Origin: Rhodopseudomonas palustris | GTDB lineage: Bacteria; Pseudomonadota; Alphaproteobacteria; Rhizobiales; Xanthobacteraceae | DNA length: 64,000 nucleotides | Reading direction: 5' to 3' | Assembly: GCF_003591005.1 (NCBI RefSeq) | Contig: NZ_QYYD01000028.1 | Coordinates: 1 to 64,000 of the forward strand | Part shown: positions 1 to 11,256 of the stretch, in pieces | Layout: each line of letters opens with the position of its first letter | Numbering within the stretch: the first letter of the stretch is position 1 | The notes under the pieces: generated by a model | Database searches by the model: none | What the model was told of the DNA's origin: nothing | The model's input: the letters and a program-made list of their open reading frames with translations, nothing else | Position numbers and translations under genes: made by a program

Positions 1-100
<100 letters not shown>

Positions 101-119
101 GGGCATTGCGGATGAACTC

Positions 120-275
120 TTCGCCACCCCACCCCGCTCGCTGCGCGAGCGACCCTCCCCCTCCAGGGGAGGGTGAAGAAAACCGCTTCGGCATGACCAT
201 CTAACTCACAGCCCGCGTCGCCCTCACCCCGGCCCTCTCCCGCAAGAGGGAGAAGGGGCGCGCTGCGGGTGGGGC
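120..275. repeat. Family C intergenic repeat (degenerate copy)
   Basis: The stretch holds the gene-free family C pattern: a palindrome with CCTCCCC...GGGGAGGG arms, then CCCTCACC, then a second palindrome with CCCTCTCCCGCAAG and GGGAGAAGG. Better copies lie at 33283-33427, 47541-47676 and 47720-47868. It sits just downstream of the minus-strand hypothetical gene ending at 288 and could form strong mRNA hairpins there. No open reading frame of interest is present. Confidence 0.75.
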
Positions 276-287
276 AGCGTCGTGCGA

Positions 288-938
288 CTACTTCTTGCGG
301 CGGCTTTTCGGTTCGGGCTTCAGCGCCTGCGGGTCGAAGCCGATGTAGAACACGTAGGCGTCGTTGACGTCGGCGGAGGGTGCCGGATAGACGACGTCTT
401 CGGTGACCAGGCTGAACGGGACGCTGCCGTCGCTGCCCATGTTGACAGCGGTGCGGTAGGCCTTGGTGAACACGGTCTTGGGCGAGACGCCGTCCTGCAC
501 CACGGCGACGCGGATCGGGACTTCGACCGTGCCGGGCGCGCCGGCCGGGCCGGCGATGACGCGGCCCTGAATGCCGATATGCGCCGTGATCATTCCGCTG
601 TTGAGATTGCATTCGCGCGCGGTGCGACCGATCACCACCTGATAGCGCAGGTCGTTGCCGGCGGCCTCTTTGCCCGGCAGCCCGATCGCATACGTCGCCG
701 CACCGGCCCGGATGGTGACCGGCGGACAGGTCAGGTCGCTTTCGGCGATCGGACCGTTGGAGATGGTGGGCGCCGGCTCGGACGCACCGCCGCCGAACAG
801 GCTCTTGAAGCGGTCGGTGAAGGATTGCGACCACGCCGGCGTCGCCAGCATGGCGCCGCAGACCGCGGCGCCGGCCGCCAGCCACACGGCGCGCCGCGTC
901 CCGCGGCCCGCCGACGCTCGTTTCACATCATGTCTCAT
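288..938 (-). CDS. Exported conserved hypothetical protein
   Basis: I do not recognise a named family. The protein (216 aa from the ATG at 938; a GTG at 965 would add nine residues) has a basic N-terminus and a hydrophobic, Ala-rich segment ending in a TPAWSQ-like signal peptidase site, so it is probably periplasmic. The mature part starts with a short amphipathic stretch (FTDRFKSLFGGG), then a single-domain, beta-rich-looking region with two cysteines (in the LTCPP and ARECN segments), and ends in a basic KSRRKK tail. It is the last gene of the minus-strand series that starts at the oxidase operon, about 150 bp beyond the GNAT gene, so it may be transcribed separately. Function unknown; the export prediction is the part I trust. 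Confidence 0.7.
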   Translation of the reverse strand: MRHDVKRASAGRGTRRAVWLAAGAAVCGAMLATPAWSQSFTDRFKSLFGGGASEPAPTISNGPIAESDLTCPPVTIRAGAATYAIGLPGKEAAGNDLRYQVVIGRTARECNLNSGMITAHIGIQGRVIAGPAGAPGTVEVPIRVAVVQDGVSPKTVFTKAYRTAVNMGSDGSVPFSLVTEDVVYPAPSADVNDAYVFYIGFDPQALKPEPKSRRKK

Positions 939-1088
939 CACTCTACCCGGGCTGTGAAGGTCCACACTGCCGCTGTACGGCGCCGCGACGCGCGCCGATC
1001 CGAAAGGCAGCCGCGCGCGGCGTTATAGCAAAGCAATGCCGGCGATCCAAAGGCGGCAATGTCGCGAACCGCACCGTTGCGGCGCAGC

Positions 1089-1676
1089 TCAGCCGCGAAA
1101 GTCCTCGTGCAGCAGGCCGTACAGCAGGTGGTCCTGCCAGACCCCGTTGATGCACAGATAGCGCCGCGCCAGGCCCTCGCGGGTAAAGCCGCATTTTTCC
1201 AGCACGCGGATCGACGGCGCATTGGTCGGGATGCAGGCGGCCTCGACGCGGTGCAGATTGAGTTCGCCGAACAGCGTCGGCAGCAGCACCCGCAGCGCCG
1301 CCGTCATGATGCCGCGGCCCGCATAGGGCTCGCCCATCCAATAGCCGATGGTACCGGCCTGGACGATGCCGCGGCGGACATTGGCCAGCGTGATGCCGCC
1401 GAGCATTTCGCCGCTGCTCTCGATGAACACCAGAAACGGATAGGACCGGTCGGCCGCGATGTCCTCGGCATAGCGCCGCAGCCGGCGGCGGAAGCCGGAG
1501 CGGGTCAAATCGTCGGACGGCCAGATCGGCTCCCATGGCGTGAGATAGGTCCGGCTGCGCTCGCGCAGCTCGGCCCATTGCACGTAGTCGGCCATCTGCG
1601 GCGAGCGGAGCAGCAGCCCGTTGCCACGCGGCGCGAGCGCGGCGGGGCCGGCGGACGGAATTCGAAACAGCGCCAT
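1089..1676 (-). CDS. GNAT acetyltransferase, RimJ/RimL-like
   Basis: This 195-aa protein has the GNAT layout of the ribosomal-protein N-acetyltransferase branch: an N-terminal LLLRSPQMADY strand, a central beta-hairpin (FLVFIESSGEMLGGITL), the acetyl-CoA loop in GEPYAGRGIM (R/Q-x-x-G-x-G/A), and the C-terminal NAPSIRVLEKCGF helix with EGLARRYL typical of RimJ/RimL. It would transfer an acetyl group from acetyl-CoA to an N-terminal amine; the true substrate cannot be read from sequence. It lies 57 bp downstream of the M16 peptidase on the same strand and is probably co-transcribed with it. Confidence 0.88.
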   Translation of the reverse strand: MALFRIPSAGPAALAPRGNGLLLRSPQMADYVQWAELRERSRTYLTPWEPIWPSDDLTRSGFRRRLRRYAEDIAADRSYPFLVFIESSGEMLGGITLANVRRGIVQAGTIGYWMGEPYAGRGIMTAALRVLLPTLFGELNLHRVEAACIPTNAPSIRVLEKCGFTREGLARRYLCINGVWQDHLLYGLLHEDFRG

Positions 1677-1733
1677 GTCGACACTCCGATCCGCGCTGGC
1701 GGGGCGCTCAGCCGCCGCGCAGCGTGCGCGGCG

Positions 1734-3023
1734 TCAATGATACGACGTCTTGGCCTTGGATTGTGTCAATCCTTCCGCAAAACCGACCGCGCTGTCCAGA
1801 CCTCTGCCGCCGCCGAGCGCCACCACGGCGGGCTGGCCGCGCGACATCAACTGCCGGGCGGCCGCACGGGTGCTGTCGATGCTGACCGCGTCGATCCGGG
1901 CCACCAGCTCGTCGACCGGCAGTGGCCTTCCGTACGCCAGAATATGCCGGGCAAGCTGTTCGGCGCGCGAGCTGCAGCTTTCCAGCGCCATCAACAGGCC
2001 GGCCTTCATCTGCGCCTTGGCGCGGGCGATCTCGGCGTCGGTCAGGGTCTCCACCGCGTCGTTGATGACGTCGACGATGACTTCCATCATCTCCGGCGCA
2101 TCGTCCGGATCTGTGCCGGTGTAGAGGCCGAAGAAGCCGGTGTCCGCATAGGGGGCGTGGAAGGTGTAGATCGAGTAGCACAGGCCGCGCTTCTCGCGGA
2201 CCTCCTGGAACAGCCGCGACGACATTCCGCCGCCGAGGATGTTGGTGAACACCTGCAGGCTGAACAGCGATTCGTCGCGCTGCGGCAGGCCTTCCAGCGC
2301 CAGCGTCAGATGCGCCTGCTCGAGATCGCGCCGCACCACGCGCGAGCCGCCGGCACCGAACATCGCCGGCTGCGGCTTCGGCGCCGGCGTGGCGTCGAAG
2401 CTGGCGAAGCGCTGCTGCACTTCCTCGACGACGCGCTGGTGATCGACCGCGCCAGCCGCCGACACCACCATGTCGGGGCCGCGATAATGCGTCGACAAAT
2501 AATTCTGCAGCTTGTCGCGGTTGAAGCCCTTCAGCGTCTTGGCGGTGCCGAGCAGCGAGCGGCCGATTGGCTGCTCCGGGTAGCAGAGCTCGTTGAGATA
2601 TTCGAACACGACGTCGTCTGGCGTGTCCTGTGCGGCGCCGATCTCCTGCACGATCACGCTCTTCTCGCGCTCGAGCTCCTCGGCCTCGAACGACGGATGG
2701 GCCAGGATATCGCTCAGCACGTCGAGCGCCAGCGGCACGTCGGCCTTCATCACCCGCGCATAGTAGGCGGTGGTTTCGGTCGAGGTCGCGGCGTTGAGAT
2801 CGCCGCCGACCGCCTCGATCTCCTCGGCGATCTCGCGCGACGTCCGCCGCGTGGTGCCCTTGAAGGCCATATGCTCGAGGAGGTGCGAAATACCATGTTC
2901 GTCCGGCTTCTCGTCGCGGCCGCCGACGCCGGTCCAGACGCCGAGCGCGGCGGTTTCGAGATGCGGCATAGTGTCGGTGACGACGGTCAGGCCAGAGGGA
3001 AGCTTGCTGACTTCGACCGTCAT
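1734..3023 (-). CDS. M16 family zinc peptidase (processing-peptidase-like)
   Basis: 429 aa. The inverted zinc motif HxxEH is intact (H47, E50, H51 in SHLLEHMAFKGT), with the distal glutamate in the VIVQEI segment (about E127). The second half carries the inactive M16 C-terminal domain with the glycine-rich loop (NILGGGMSSRLFQEVREKRGLCYSI), as in bacterial relatives of mitochondrial processing peptidase beta (PqqL/YmxG type). It is a soluble metallopeptidase for short or unfolded peptides. Its ATG overlaps the threonine synthase stop codon in an ATGA quartet (3020-3023), so the two are translationally coupled, a pairing common in Rhizobiales. Confidence 0.95.
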   Translation of the reverse strand: MTVEVSKLPSGLTVVTDTMPHLETAALGVWTGVGGRDEKPDEHGISHLLEHMAFKGTTRRTSREIAEEIEAVGGDLNAATSTETTAYYARVMKADVPLALDVLSDILAHPSFEAEELEREKSVIVQEIGAAQDTPDDVVFEYLNELCYPEQPIGRSLLGTAKTLKGFNRDKLQNYLSTHYRGPDMVVSAAGAVDHQRVVEEVQQRFASFDATPAPKPQPAMFGAGGSRVVRRDLEQAHLTLALEGLPQRDESLFSLQVFTNILGGGMSSRLFQEVREKRGLCYSIYTFHAPYADTGFFGLYTGTDPDDAPEMMEVIVDVINDAVETLTDAEIARAKAQMKAGLLMALESCSSRAEQLARHILAYGRPLPVDELVARIDAVSIDSTRAAARQLMSRGQPAVVALGGGRGLDSAVGFAEGLTQSKAKTSYH

Positions 3024-4438
3024 CCGAGAACTCCTTGCTGGGCCGCGCGACTGACTGACAGCACGTGGCGTTCGATCGCCGCCTGATCGCGCGGCATGAT
3101 TTTAAAGGTTTCAGTCCGGCTCATCAGTCCGTCGAGCCAGGCCGGAAGCTCGGGCCGCATTCCGCAGGCGGCTTCCACCGCATCCGGGAATTTGGCCGCG
3201 TGCGCCGTGGACAGAACGATGTTGGGCACGGATGGGTCCGTGGTGTCGCGATCGGCGACCGCGAGCGCCACCGCGGTATGCGGATCGACCAGATCGCCGG
3301 CTTCGCGCCAGGCGGCGCGGATCGCCGATTCGGTCTCGGCTTCGTCGGCGCGGCCGGCGTCGAACTCGTCGCGCACCGCGGCCAGCAGCGCATCGGGCAG
3401 CACGAACCGGCCGGACTGGCCGAGCGAGCCCATCAGCGACCGGATCAGCGCCGTGTCGCGACCGGAGGCTTCGAACAGCAGCCGCTCGAAATTCGACGAC
3501 ACCTGGATGTCCATCGACGGCGAGGTGGTGGCGTGCACCTCGCGCACCTCGTAGATGCCGGTCTTCAGCGTGCGCGCCAGGATGTCGTTGATGTTGGCGG
3601 CGATTTTCAGCCGGCGCACCGGCAGGCCCATCTTCTTGGCGACGTAGCCGGCGAAGATATCGCCGAAATTGCCGGTCGGCACCGTGAAGTCGACCAGCCG
3701 GTTGGGGGCCCCGAGCGCGACCGCGCTGGTGAAGTAGTACACCACCTGCGCGACGATGCGGGCCCAGTTGATCGAATTGACGCCGGACAGCGCCACCTGA
3801 TCGCGGAACTTGTGGTGGTTGAACAGGCCCTTCACGATCGCCTGGCAATCGTCGAAATGGCCCTCGATCGCCAGCGCATGGACGTTAGGCGCACCCGAGG
3901 TCGTCATCATCATGCGCTGCACGTCCGACACGCGGCCGTGCGGGAACAGCACGACGAGATCGACCGCTTCACGATTGGCAAAGGCATCGACCGCGGCGCC
4001 ACCGGTGTCGCCCGAGGTCGCGACCACGATGGTGGTGCGCTGGCCGCGCTTCTGCAGCGCATGATCCATCAGCCGCGAGATCAGCTGCATCGCGACGTCC
4101 TTGAACGCCAGCGTCGGGCCATGGAACAGCTCGAGCACGAACTGGCTTGGCCCGCTCTGGCGCAGCGGCACCACCGCCGGATGGCGGAAGGTGGCGTAGG
4201 CTTCGTTGGCCATGCGGCCGAGCTCGGCGTCGGAAATCTCGCCGGCCACGAACGGCCGGATCACCTCGACGGCGACCTCCCAATACGGCCGGCCGAACAG
4301 GCTGGTGATCGTGTCCGGCGCTAGCTGCGGCCAGACTTCGGGCACATACAGGCCGCCGTCGCGGGCCAGCCCGGTCAGCATCACATCGCAGAAACCGAGG
4401 CGCGGGGCCTCGCCCCGGGTCGAAACATAGGTGGTCAA
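3020..4438 (-). CDS. thrC: Threonine synthase
   Basis: Catalyses O-phospho-L-homoserine + H2O to L-threonine + phosphate with PLP. The N-terminal YVSTRGEAPRLGFCDVMLTGLARDGGLY segment and the PLP-lysine motif GPTLAFKDVAMQ (K113 by this start) identify the long-type enzyme, as does SGDTGGAAVDAF for phosphate binding. I chose the TTG at 4438 because GGAGG lies five bases upstream and the product (472 aa) then begins TTYVSTRG as in relatives; an upstream TTG at 4468 is possible but has no better ribosome site. The stop overlaps the M16 peptidase start. It follows SURF1 after a 155-bp gap, so it may have its own promoter. Confidence 0.96.
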   Translation of the reverse strand: MTTYVSTRGEAPRLGFCDVMLTGLARDGGLYVPEVWPQLAPDTITSLFGRPYWEVAVEVIRPFVAGEISDAELGRMANEAYATFRHPAVVPLRQSGPSQFVLELFHGPTLAFKDVAMQLISRLMDHALQKRGQRTTIVVATSGDTGGAAVDAFANREAVDLVVLFPHGRVSDVQRMMMTTSGAPNVHALAIEGHFDDCQAIVKGLFNHHKFRDQVALSGVNSINWARIVAQVVYYFTSAVALGAPNRLVDFTVPTGNFGDIFAGYVAKKMGLPVRRLKIAANINDILARTLKTGIYEVREVHATTSPSMDIQVSSNFERLLFEASGRDTALIRSLMGSLGQSGRFVLPDALLAAVRDEFDAGRADEAETESAIRAAWREAGDLVDPHTAVALAVADRDTTDPSVPNIVLSTAHAAKFPDAVEAACGMRPELPAWLDGLMSRTETFKIMPRDQAAIERHVLSVSRAAQQGVLG

Positions 4439-4593
4439 GGTGTCCTCCAAAGGCCTGGGTGCGACCAAGCCTTTGATATCGATTGGAATTACTCACGCGC
4501 GGGTGAAATCACCGGCACCATAAGGGTTTTGCCGCGCAGGGGAAACCGCTGTCGACGAAAAGACGTCGCCGCGGATCGGCCGATCGACGGGGG

Positions 4594-5391
4594 TTAGGCG
4601 ATGCGCCGCGACGCGCGAGGTTGCGACGCCGCGGCGCCCCAGCGCTGGCCCAGCAGCCAGACCAGAAAGGCGATGCCGACGGCGGCCGCCAGCCCGAACC
4701 AGGTGATGGCGTATTGCAGATGCTGATCGCGCAGATGCACGCCGAGCGGCCCGGGCTTGGGCAGCCCGTTGGCCGGCACGGGGGATTCGAGATCGATGTA
4801 GAACGGCGCGACGTTGCCGCCCCAGCCGAGCAGCGCCGCCATCGCCGGAACGTCGCGGCTGAACCACAGCCGCTTGGCCGGATCGGGGCTGGGCGTAAAC
4901 AGCCCGCCCCCCTCCGGAAAGCGCAGATAGCCGGTCATCGTCACCGTCTGGCCGCCGTGCAGCGGCTTGACGATGCGGTCCTGATAGGCTCGGTCCTGCA
5001 TGGTGTTGGGCACGAAGCCGGCATTGATCGGAACCGTCGCGCCGTCCGGCAGCCGCGCCGGCAGGAACGCCCAGGTGCCGGGTCCGGCGACATCGTCACG
5101 GATCGCCGAGCCCGACGAGTACACCATGGCGTCCGGCAGCTCACCGTAAGTGGCCGTGAAGCTGACGCGGCGAAATTCGTCGGCGGCCGGCGTCAACGTC
5201 GTCCATTCGCCCGGCGGCGGCAGCGCGGCCGGCGCGGCGGCGAGGCGCTCGGTCAGAGCGGCGATCAGCGCGTGCTTGGCGGCGCGGCGCTGCAGCTGCC
5301 AGAACCCGAGCGACAGCAGCACCGCGACGATCAACAGCGCGATCAGGCTCATCCCGGCGATGCCGCGCCGGCGCGACGAGGTGCTGGTCAT
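4594..5391 (-). CDS. SURF1 family cytochrome oxidase assembly protein
   Basis: 265 aa with the SURF1/Shy1 layout: an N-terminal membrane helix (about residues 12-32, ending in LGFWQLQRRAAK), a large periplasmic domain with the PVPANG and TPSPDP/RLWFSRD segments, and a second helix near the C-terminus (about 227-250, ITWFGLAAAVGIAFLVW). SURF1 proteins help insert heme a into subunit I of aa3-type oxidases, which fits its place as the last assembly gene of the ctaC-D-B-G-E cluster. Its ATG overlaps the DUF983 stop codon (ATGA at 5388-5391), so translation is coupled. Confidence 0.95.
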   Translation of the reverse strand: MTSTSSRRRGIAGMSLIALLIVAVLLSLGFWQLQRRAAKHALIAALTERLAAAPAALPPPGEWTTLTPAADEFRRVSFTATYGELPDAMVYSSGSAIRDDVAGPGTWAFLPARLPDGATVPINAGFVPNTMQDRAYQDRIVKPLHGGQTVTMTGYLRFPEGGGLFTPSPDPAKRLWFSRDVPAMAALLGWGGNVAPFYIDLESPVPANGLPKPGPLGVHLRDQHLQYAITWFGLAAAVGIAFLVWLLGQRWGAAASQPRASRRIA

Positions 5392-5783
5392 TTTGGTTCG
5401 CGCCCGACCAGGCGGCCTTCCTGCGCCTTATGGTGGAATTGCAGCGCGATCAGCAACGCTTTCATCGAGCGCAGCGGCAGCAGCGTGGTGGCGAGCACCA
5501 GCGGAATCCATAGCGCCGCATGCAGCCAGAACGGCGGCTGATACTTCACCTCGACGATCAGCGCGCAGCCGACCACGATAGCACCACCGAGCAAAATCAT
5601 GAATACCGCCGCGCCGTCACCGACATCGATGAATGCGTAGTCGAGGCCGCAGGACTCGCAGCGCGGCGCAAGCGTGAGAAAGCCCGCATAGAGTTTGCCT
5701 TCACCGCACCGCGGGCAGCGGCAGGCGACGCCGCGCAGCGCGGATTGCGGGACGGTGGGAGACGGCTTCTCCGCGGGCGTCAT
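5388..5783 (-). CDS. DUF983 membrane protein of the oxidase cluster
   Basis: 131 aa from the ATG at 5783. It carries two CxxC pairs (CRCPRCGEGKLY and CESCGLDY) forming a zinc-ribbon-like start, then two hydrophobic segments (AVFMILLGGAIVVGCALIV and LWIPLVLATTLLPL). This is the DUF983 family found beside ctaE and SURF1 in alphaproteobacteria; its biochemical role is not established. The frame stays open far upstream, but that part is the translation of a family A palindromic repeat, so the true start is the ATG that lies at the very edge of the repeat. The stop overlaps the SURF1 start. Confidence 0.88.
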   Translation of the reverse strand: MTPAEKPSPTVPQSALRGVACRCPRCGEGKLYAGFLTLAPRCESCGLDYAFIDVGDGAAVFMILLGGAIVVGCALIVEVKYQPPFWLHAALWIPLVLATTLLPLRSMKALLIALQFHHKAQEGRLVGREPK

Positions 5784-5863
5784 TGCGAGCCGAAAGCGAA
5801 GCAATCCAGAACCCAGTGCACGGGGCTCTTGGATTGCTTCGTCGCTTCGCTCCTGGCAATGAC
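5779..5863. repeat. Family A palindromic repeat
   Basis: Imperfect inverted repeat of about 85 bp with arms GTCATTGCGAG...GAAGCAATCCAG and GGATTGCTTCGTCG...GGCAATGAC. Three relatives in this window (13551-13633, 30006-30085, 44311-44392) share both arms. Here it separates ctaE from the DUF983 gene and its left edge supplies the DUF983 ATG. Confidence 0.9.
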
Positions 5864-5902
5864 GGACTTTTCCTGGCGCATCGTTAGTCAGCCTCGAAAG
5901 CA

Positions 5903-5927
5903 AAGGGCGGCCGCATGGGCCGCCCTT
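5903..5927 (-). terminator. Terminator-like hairpin after ctaE
   Basis: Perfect 10-bp stem AAGGGCGGCC / GGCCGCCCTT with a 5-base loop, starting 26 bp after the ctaE stop; on the minus strand it is followed by TGCTTTC. The weak T-run suggests partial termination or 3'-end protection, leaving reduced read-through into DUF983 and SURF1. Confidence 0.7.
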
Positions 5928-5953
5928 CTTTAACACAAACCGGAAGCCGATCC

Positions 5954-6808
5954 TCAGCCGCCGTGCGCCATGGTCGAGGCGCCGTGGCCCCAGACGTAGA
6001 TGCAGACGAACAGGAACAGCCAGACCACGTCGACGAAGTGCCAATACCAGGCGGCGAATTCGAAGCCGAGGTGATGGGTCGGCGTGAAGTGGCCCTTGTA
6101 GACGCGGATCAGGCAGACCAGCAGGAAGATGGTGCCGACCAGCACGTGGAAGCCGTGGAAGCCGGTCGCCATGAAGAAGGTCGCGCCGTAGATGTTGCCG
6201 GCGAACGAGAACGCGGCGTGGCTGTACTCGTAGGCCTGCACGAAGCTGAAGGCGGCGCCGAGCAGCACGGTCAGGATCAGCGCCTTCTTCACGGCGGCGC
6301 GATCGTTGTGCAGCAGCGCGTGGTGCGCCCAGGTCACCGTGGTGCCCGAGGTCAGCAGGATCAGCGTGTTGAGCAGCGGCAGGTGCCAGGGATCGAATGT
6401 CTCGATGCCCTTGGGCGGCCAGACGCCGCCGAACAGCGCATCGCGGGTGGCGTGCACCGGATCGCCCGGAAACAGCGCCGAATTGAAATAGGCCCAGAAC
6501 CAGGCGACGAAGAACATCACCTCCGAGGCAATGAATAGGATCATGCCGTAGCGGTGGCTGATCTGCACCACGCGGGTGTGGTCACCCTTGAACTCGGCCT
6601 CGCGGATCACGTCGCTCCACCAGCTCGCCATGGTGTAGAGCACGCCGATGACGCCGACGCCGAACACGATCGGAGCGCCCTGGAACATGTGATGCATCCA
6701 GGCGACCGCGCCGAGCGCCATGATGAAGGCGGCGACGGAGCCGACAAACGGCCACGGGCTGGGATCGACGAGGTGGTAGTCGTGATGTTTGGTGTGCGCC
6801 GTGGCCAT
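5954..6808 (-). CDS. ctaE: Cytochrome c oxidase subunit III
   Basis: 284 aa, seven predicted helices, with the COX3 hallmarks: N-terminal [55 protein letters not shown] and the C-terminal [17 protein letters not shown]. It is the non-redox core subunit of the aa3-type oxidase in the inner membrane and stabilises subunit I and proton uptake. A GGAGAG ribosome site precedes the ATG. It lies 69 bp downstream of ctaG in the oxidase operon and is followed by a terminator-like hairpin. Confidence 0.97.
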   Translation of the reverse strand: MATAHTKHHDYHLVDPSPWPFVGSVAAFIMALGAVAWMHHMFQGAPIVFGVGVIGVLYTMASWWSDVIREAEFKGDHTRVVQISHRYGMILFIASEVMFFVAWFWAYFNSALFPGDPVHATRDALFGGVWPPKGIETFDPWHLPLLNTLILLTSGTTVTWAHHALLHNDRAAVKKALILTVLLGAAFSFVQAYEYSHAAFSFAGNIYGATFFMATGFHGFHVLVGTIFLLVCLIRVYKGHFTPTHHLGFEFAAWYWHFVDVVWLFLFVCIYVWGHGASTMAHGG

Positions 6809-6877
6809 GTTCGTGCTCTCCGTTGCAGTGCCGGGGCGGTCGCCCTGCCCGCCCGGCGTCGTCAGCGTTTCCGTTTG

Positions 6878-7501
6878 TTATAGATTGCCTTTGCGCGCCC
6901 CGGCCTCGCTCGAAGCCACCGGTTTCGGCGCCGGATCGCGCATCGGATAGAAGGTGTAGGACAGCGTGATGTTGTTGACGGTGTCGTTCTCGCTGTCGGC
7001 CGCGAAGGCCGGATCGACGTAGAACACCACCGGCATCTCGCGGGTCTCGCCGGCCGCCAGCGTCTGCTCGGTGAAGCAGAAGCAGTTGATCTTGGTGAAG
7101 TAGGAGCCCACCGTCAGCGGCGTGACGTTGTAGGCCGCCTGCCCGGTGGTCTCGTGCTTCGCGGTGCTGGTAACGGTGTAGTACACGGTGACCACCTTGC
7201 CGATCGGCACCTCGACCTCGCGCTGCTCGGGCTCGAACTTCCACGGCAGCCCGTTGATGTTGGAATCGAAACGCACCGTCACGGTGCGGGCCAGCGGATC
7301 GGAGGTCGGCGCGGCGCCGACCTGGGTGGTGCCGTTGAAGCCGGTCGTCCGACAGAACCAGTTGTAGAACGGCACGGCCGCGAACGAGGCGCCGACCATC
7401 AGCGCCACCACCAGCCCGCAGATCGACGCGACCATCGCGTCACGGCCGAAACCGCGGCGGGGAGCCGGCTGCGGCGCGGGACTGGGCGGGACCTGGGGCA
7501 T
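6878..7501 (-). CDS. ctaG: Cytochrome c oxidase assembly protein CtaG (COX11)
   Basis: 207 aa: one N-terminal membrane anchor (about residues 24-46), then a periplasmic Ig-like copper domain with the CFCF motif (C140, C142 in [10 protein letters not shown]) that binds Cu(I), and the [13 protein letters not shown] segment. COX11-type proteins deliver copper to the CuB site of subunit I. The TAG of the preceding small gene coxF sits in TAGGAGAG, so the upstream stop codon is also part of the ctaG ribosome site, implying tight coupling. Confidence 0.97.
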   Translation of the reverse strand: MPQVPPSPAPQPAPRRGFGRDAMVASICGLVVALMVGASFAAVPFYNWFCRTTGFNGTTQVGAAPTSDPLARTVTVRFDSNINGLPWKFEPEQREVEVPIGKVVTVYYTVTSTAKHETTGQAAYNVTPLTVGSYFTKINCFCFTEQTLAAGETREMPVVFYVDPAFAADSENDTVNNITLSYTFYPMRDPAPKPVASSEAGARKGNL

Positions 7502-7510
7502 CGCTCTCTC

Positions 7511-7672
7511 CTACATCGGCCGGTGCAGCACGATCGGACCCTTGACCATGGTCACGGCGAAGAACAACGCCACCAGGACGACGAGCGCGAGGGCGATCGC
7601 GATCGAGCGCTCACGCTGGCGCTTCTTCTGCGCTTCGGTGAGCACCACGCCCGGCCTCCTCTGCGGCTCCAT
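7511..7672 (-). CDS. coxF: Small single-helix oxidase-cluster protein (CoxF-like)
   Basis: A 53-aa gene between ctaB and ctaG: ATG at 7672, TAG at 7511-7513. The protein has a basic, charged start (TEAQKKRQRERS), one membrane helix (IAIALALVVLVALFFAVTMV) and a short tail ending GPIVLHRPM. GGAGG lies 7 bases before the ATG, directly after the ctaB stop. Small one-helix proteins at this position between ctaB and ctaG are usual in alphaproteobacteria (named CoxF in some annotations). Function is not established, but position and spacing argue for oxidase assembly or stability. Confidence 0.85.
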   Translation of the reverse strand: MEPQRRPGVVLTEAQKKRQRERSIAIALALVVLVALFFAVTMVKGPIVLHRPM

Positions 7673-7684
7673 CCGGCGGCCTCC

Positions 7685-8626
7685 TCAGGCGAACAGCGAC
7701 CAAATGGCCTTCGCGGCGACCTCGACCAGCAGGATCGAGAACAGTGCGAACAGATACAGGATCGAGAACTTGAACAGATTGCGCGAGGCGCGCAGCGCCG
7801 CGCTGCCGGTGCGGTGGCGATACACCCGCACCGCCAGGACCAGCATCCAGCCGCCGAGCGCGAGCGACGCCAGGCCGTAGACGGCGTCGAAATAGCCGAG
7901 CGGCCACGGCGCGGCCGCAACCGCGACCAGCACGATGGTGTAGAGCAGGATCTGCAGCCGCGTGTGATCAGGTCCAGCGACGACCGGCAGCATCGGCACT
8001 CCGGCGCGCGCGTAGTCGTCGTTGCGGAACAGCGCCAGCGCCCAGAAATGCGGCGGCGTCCAGAAGAAGATGATGGCGAACAGCAGCAGCGGCTCGACCG
8101 CCAGCGACCCGGTCACCGCGGCCCACGCCACCACCGGCGGCAGCGCGCCGGCGGCGCCGCCGATCACGATGTTCTGCGCGGTCGAGCGCTTCAGCCACAT
8201 CGTGTAGATCACGACGTAAAAGAAAATGGTGAAGGCGAGCAGCCCGGCCGACACCCAGTTCACCAGGATGCCGAGCGTCAGCACCGAGAAGAACGCCAGG
8301 ATCAGGCCGAACGCCAGCGCTTCAGGCTTCGTCACGCGGCCGCGCGGAATCGGGCGGTTGGCGGTGCGCGTCATCTTGCTGTCGATGTCGTCCTCGTACC
8401 ACATGTTCAGCGCGCCGGAGGCGCCGCCGCCGACCGCGATGCACAGGATGGCGGTGATCGCCAGCACCGGATGAAAGCTGCCCGGCGCCATCAGCAGGCC
8501 GACCAGCGCCGTGAACACGACCAGCGACATGACGCGCGGCTTGAGCAGCGCGAGATAATCGCGGACGCCCGCCTCGGAGATGCGGGGAGCAGCGAGTTCG
8601 ACCTGATTGGTGTCGATGACCGACAA
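7685..8626 (-). CDS. ctaB: Protoheme IX farnesyltransferase (heme O synthase)
   Basis: 313 aa UbiA-superfamily prenyltransferase with about nine membrane helices. The Asp-rich motif [19 protein letters not shown] and the second one near [14 protein letters not shown] are those of CtaB/COX10, which transfers a farnesyl group from FPP to heme b to give heme O, the precursor of heme a. The start is a TTG at 8626 with AAGAGGT upstream. It follows ctaD after 73 bp containing a hairpin, and overlaps nothing downstream because the coxF ribosome site begins right after its TGA. Confidence 0.97.
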   Translation of the reverse strand: MSVIDTNQVELAAPRISEAGVRDYLALLKPRVMSLVVFTALVGLLMAPGSFHPVLAITAILCIAVGGGASGALNMWYEDDIDSKMTRTANRPIPRGRVTKPEALAFGLILAFFSVLTLGILVNWVSAGLLAFTIFFYVVIYTMWLKRSTAQNIVIGGAAGALPPVVAWAAVTGSLAVEPLLLFAIIFFWTPPHFWALALFRNDDYARAGVPMLPVVAGPDHTRLQILLYTIVLVAVAAAPWPLGYFDAVYGLASLALGGWMLVLAVRVYRHRTGSAALRASRNLFKFSILYLFALFSILLVEVAAKAIWSLFA

Positions 8627-8651
8627 TTCGTGACCTCTTGGGCTTTAGACC

Positions 8652-8682
8652 GCATCCGCCAAGGTCAAGCCGTGGCGGATGC
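8652..8682 (-). other. Intercistronic hairpin between ctaD and ctaB
   Basis: Perfect 10-bp inverted repeat GCATCCGCCA / TGGCGGATGC with an 11-base loop, lying in the 73-bp ctaD-ctaB gap. No T-run follows it on the minus strand, so it is unlikely to be a full terminator; it may stabilise the ctaC-ctaD message or attenuate transcription into the assembly genes. Confidence 0.65.
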
Positions 8683-8699
8683 TCGTTGATATCGGTGCC

Positions 8700-11256
<2,557 letters not shown>

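Noticed and set aside
1059-3086. Long plus-strand open frame (675 codons) opposite the M16 peptidase and GNAT genes
   Set aside because: It is antisense to two clear family members, has an Arg/His/Gln-rich composition typical of shadow frames in high-GC DNA, and shows no motif.
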